From assembly GCF_001983105.1 (NCBI RefSeq), contig NZ_MOMC01000046.1, forward strand, positions 96,631-102,209: a DNA stretch of 5,579 nucleotides, written 5' to 3'. Made by a program: the position numbers and the translations under genes. The notes beneath the pieces are model-generated. The model was not told the origin of the DNA. It saw nothing but the letters and a program-made list of their open reading frames with translations, and ran no database searches. Numbering within the stretch: position 1 is the stretch's first letter; each line of letters begins with the position of its first letter. This document shows positions 4,390 through 5,579 of the stretch, one piece after another. This stretch comes from Pseudofrankia asymbiotica (GTDB lineage: Bacteria; Actinomycetota; Actinomycetes; Frankiales; Frankiaceae).

Positions 4390-5579
4390 ATGTCCACGAT
4401 CGAGCTCCGCGACGTCACGCTGGCCTACGACGTCCGGCCGGTTCTAGATCACATCAACCTGACCGTCGAGGACGGCGAGTTCCTCGTCCTCGTCGGGCCA
4501 TCCGGCAGCGGCAAGACGACCGCGCTGCGCATCGTCGCCGGGCTGCTCCAGCCAAGCTCGGGCCAGGTACTCGTAGGTGGGCGGGACGTCACGAAGGTCC
4601 CGCCGGCGGACCGCGACCTCGCCATGGTCTTCCAGAGCTACGCGCTGTATCCGCACATGACGGTGCGCAACAATATGGCGTTCGGGCTCCGGCTAGCCGG
4701 CGTCCACCGCAAGGAGCGCGACCAGCGGGTCGAGCGGGCCGCAGAGGTCCTGGGCATCACCGATCTGCTCGACCGACGCCCGAAGGCCCTGTCCGGCGGC
4801 CAGCGGCAGCGGGTCGCGATGGGGCGCGCGATCGTCCGTGAGCCACAGGCCTTCCTCATGGACGAACCGCTGTCGAACCTCGACGCGAAGCTCCGCACCC
4901 AGGTCCGCGCCCAGATCGCCCGGATCCAGCGCACGCTCGGCGTCACGACCCTCTACGTCACGCATGACCAGATCGAGGCCATGACCATGGCCGACCGCAT
5001 CGCGGTCCTGCACGACGGCAGGCTCCAGCAGCTCGGCACTCCCGAAGACCTGTTCTCCCGCCCGGCCAACGTCTTCGTCGCGGCGTTCATCGGCAGCCCA
5101 CCCACCAACCTCATCCCCGGCACGCTGACCACCGAGGACGGCCAGACCGCGCTGCGGGTCGGCGGCCAGACGCTGGTCCTGCCCGCGAGCATCGCCACCG
5201 CGGTCGCCGCCTCAAGCACTCCGGACATCCTGGTAGGCGTGCGCCCGCACGATGTCGAGATCAAACCGCCGGACGGCTCGGCTCTCGACCTCCAGGTCGA
5301 TATCGACCTGGTCGAACGGCTCGGCACCGAGACCCTCGCGCACGGGGAGATGGTCACGGGCTCGGTCAGCGGCGCCGCCGCCCAGGCCGCGCACGCACTG
5401 ATCGCGGCTGACGACGAGCTGCCCACCGACCCGGAGAAGCACCGGTTCACCGCGGCGCTCGACCCGCACACCCCTATCACCACTGGTGGGCGGCTGCCGC
5501 TCTATGTCGCGGCCGAACGTCTGCACCTGTTCGACGCCGAGACCGGCACGACGCTGCGCACCGCCACCCAGTCGCTGGC
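4390..5579 (+). CDS. Sugar ABC transporter ATP-binding protein, MalK/UgpC/MsiK type (C-terminus cut by window end)
   Basis: ATPase that energises CUT1 sugar importers from the cytoplasmic face. At least 396 codons are open to the window edge, close to or slightly over the usual 360-400 aa. All catalytic motifs are intact: Walker A GPSGSGKT (36-43), Q-loop Gln82 in VFQSYALYPHMTV, signature LSGGQ (134-138), Walker B FLMDEP (155-160) with Glu159, D-loop SNLD (162-165), and switch His192 in THDQIEAMTMADR. The C-terminal regulatory OB-fold/TOBE part is recognised by GVRPHDVE (283-290), ERLGTE (about 308-313) and AERLHLFDAETG (375-386). Between the last two lies a segment longer than usual (about 316-352, Ala-rich with ADDELPTDPEKH), probably a surface loop insertion. 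It is divergent from the binding-protein operon, so likely its dedicated or shared ATPase. Its distal genes are unseen. Confidence 0.95.
   Translation, partial: MSTIELRDVTLAYDVRPVLDHINLTVEDGEFLVLVGPSGSGKTTALRIVAGLLQPSSGQVLVGGRDVTKVPPADRDLAMVFQSYALYPHMTVRNNMAFGLRLAGVHRKERDQRVERAAEVLGITDLLDRRPKALSGGQRQRVAMGRAIVREPQAFLMDEPLSNLDAKLRTQVRAQIARIQRTLGVTTLYVTHDQIEAMTMADRIAVLHDGRLQQLGTPEDLFSRPANVFVAAFIGSPPTNLIPGTLTTEDGQTALRVGGQTLVLPASIATAVAASSTPDILVGVRPHDVEIKPPDGSALDLQVDIDLVERLGTETLAHGEMVTGSVSGAAAQAAHALIAADDELPTDPEKHRFTAALDPHTPITTGGRLPLYVAAERLHLFDAETGTTLRTATQSL

Noticed and set aside
4326..4841. Plus-strand open frame of 171 codons at the start of the ATPase region
   Set aside because: It is a different reading frame overlapping the ATPase, which has every ABC motif; this frame has Arg/Gly/Pro-rich composition only.
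1..5579. CRISPR array, tRNA, rRNA, insertion sequence or phage attachment site
   Set aside because: No spaced direct repeats of CRISPR form, no tRNA-like cloverleaf, no transposase frame or terminal inverted repeats flanking any segment were seen.

Overview
The window is high-GC DNA (well above 65% GC by eye, with G/C in most third codon positions). Gene style (extra Ala/Pro-rich termini, GTG start, GGAGG-type ribosome binding sites) and gene order point to an actinobacterium. A Frankia- or Streptomyces-like soil lineage is plausible, but the genus cannot be fixed from the sequence.

Layout. The minus strand carries a carbohydrate-uptake operon read right to left: a lipoprotein sugar-binding protein (3988-2687), a 408-bp structured gap, a MalF-type permease (2278-1067), a MalG-type permease (1070-141), and the first 48 codons of a glycoside hydrolase family 1 (GH1) beta-glucosidase (144-1, cut by the window edge). 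The last three genes are joined by 4-base ATGA stop/start overlaps. On the plus strand, divergent from the operon, lies a MalK/UgpC/MsiK-type ATPase gene (4390 to the window end, truncated). The 401-bp divergent region holds a TTGACA-type promoter for the operon. A 14-bp dyad, TGTGAGCGCTCTCA (4031-4044), lies just downstream of that promoter's predicted transcription start and matches the Streptomyces CebR operator at 12 of 14 positions.

How it fits together. The binding protein captures an oligosaccharide outside the membrane, the two permeases form the channel, the divergent ATPase probably powers it, and the GH1 enzyme splits the imported beta-glucoside to glucose. The order (binding protein, permease, permease, GH1) and the operator match the cebEFG-bglC cellobiose/cello-oligosaccharide system of Streptomyces. 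The cello-oligosaccharide assignment is an inference from context.

Most unusual part. The gap between the binding-protein gene and the first permease gene (2279-2686) contains two adjacent perfect 15-bp inverted repeats, a five-tract G-quadruplex motif on the mRNA strand, a third weaker hairpin, a 10-bp direct repeat and a five-copy TGGCGG repeat. This resembles in position, not sequence, the malE-malF gap of E. coli, where REP hairpins raise binding-protein mRNA relative to permease mRNA. I found no wholly novel system here; this RNA-structured gap and the operator are the items most worth checking.
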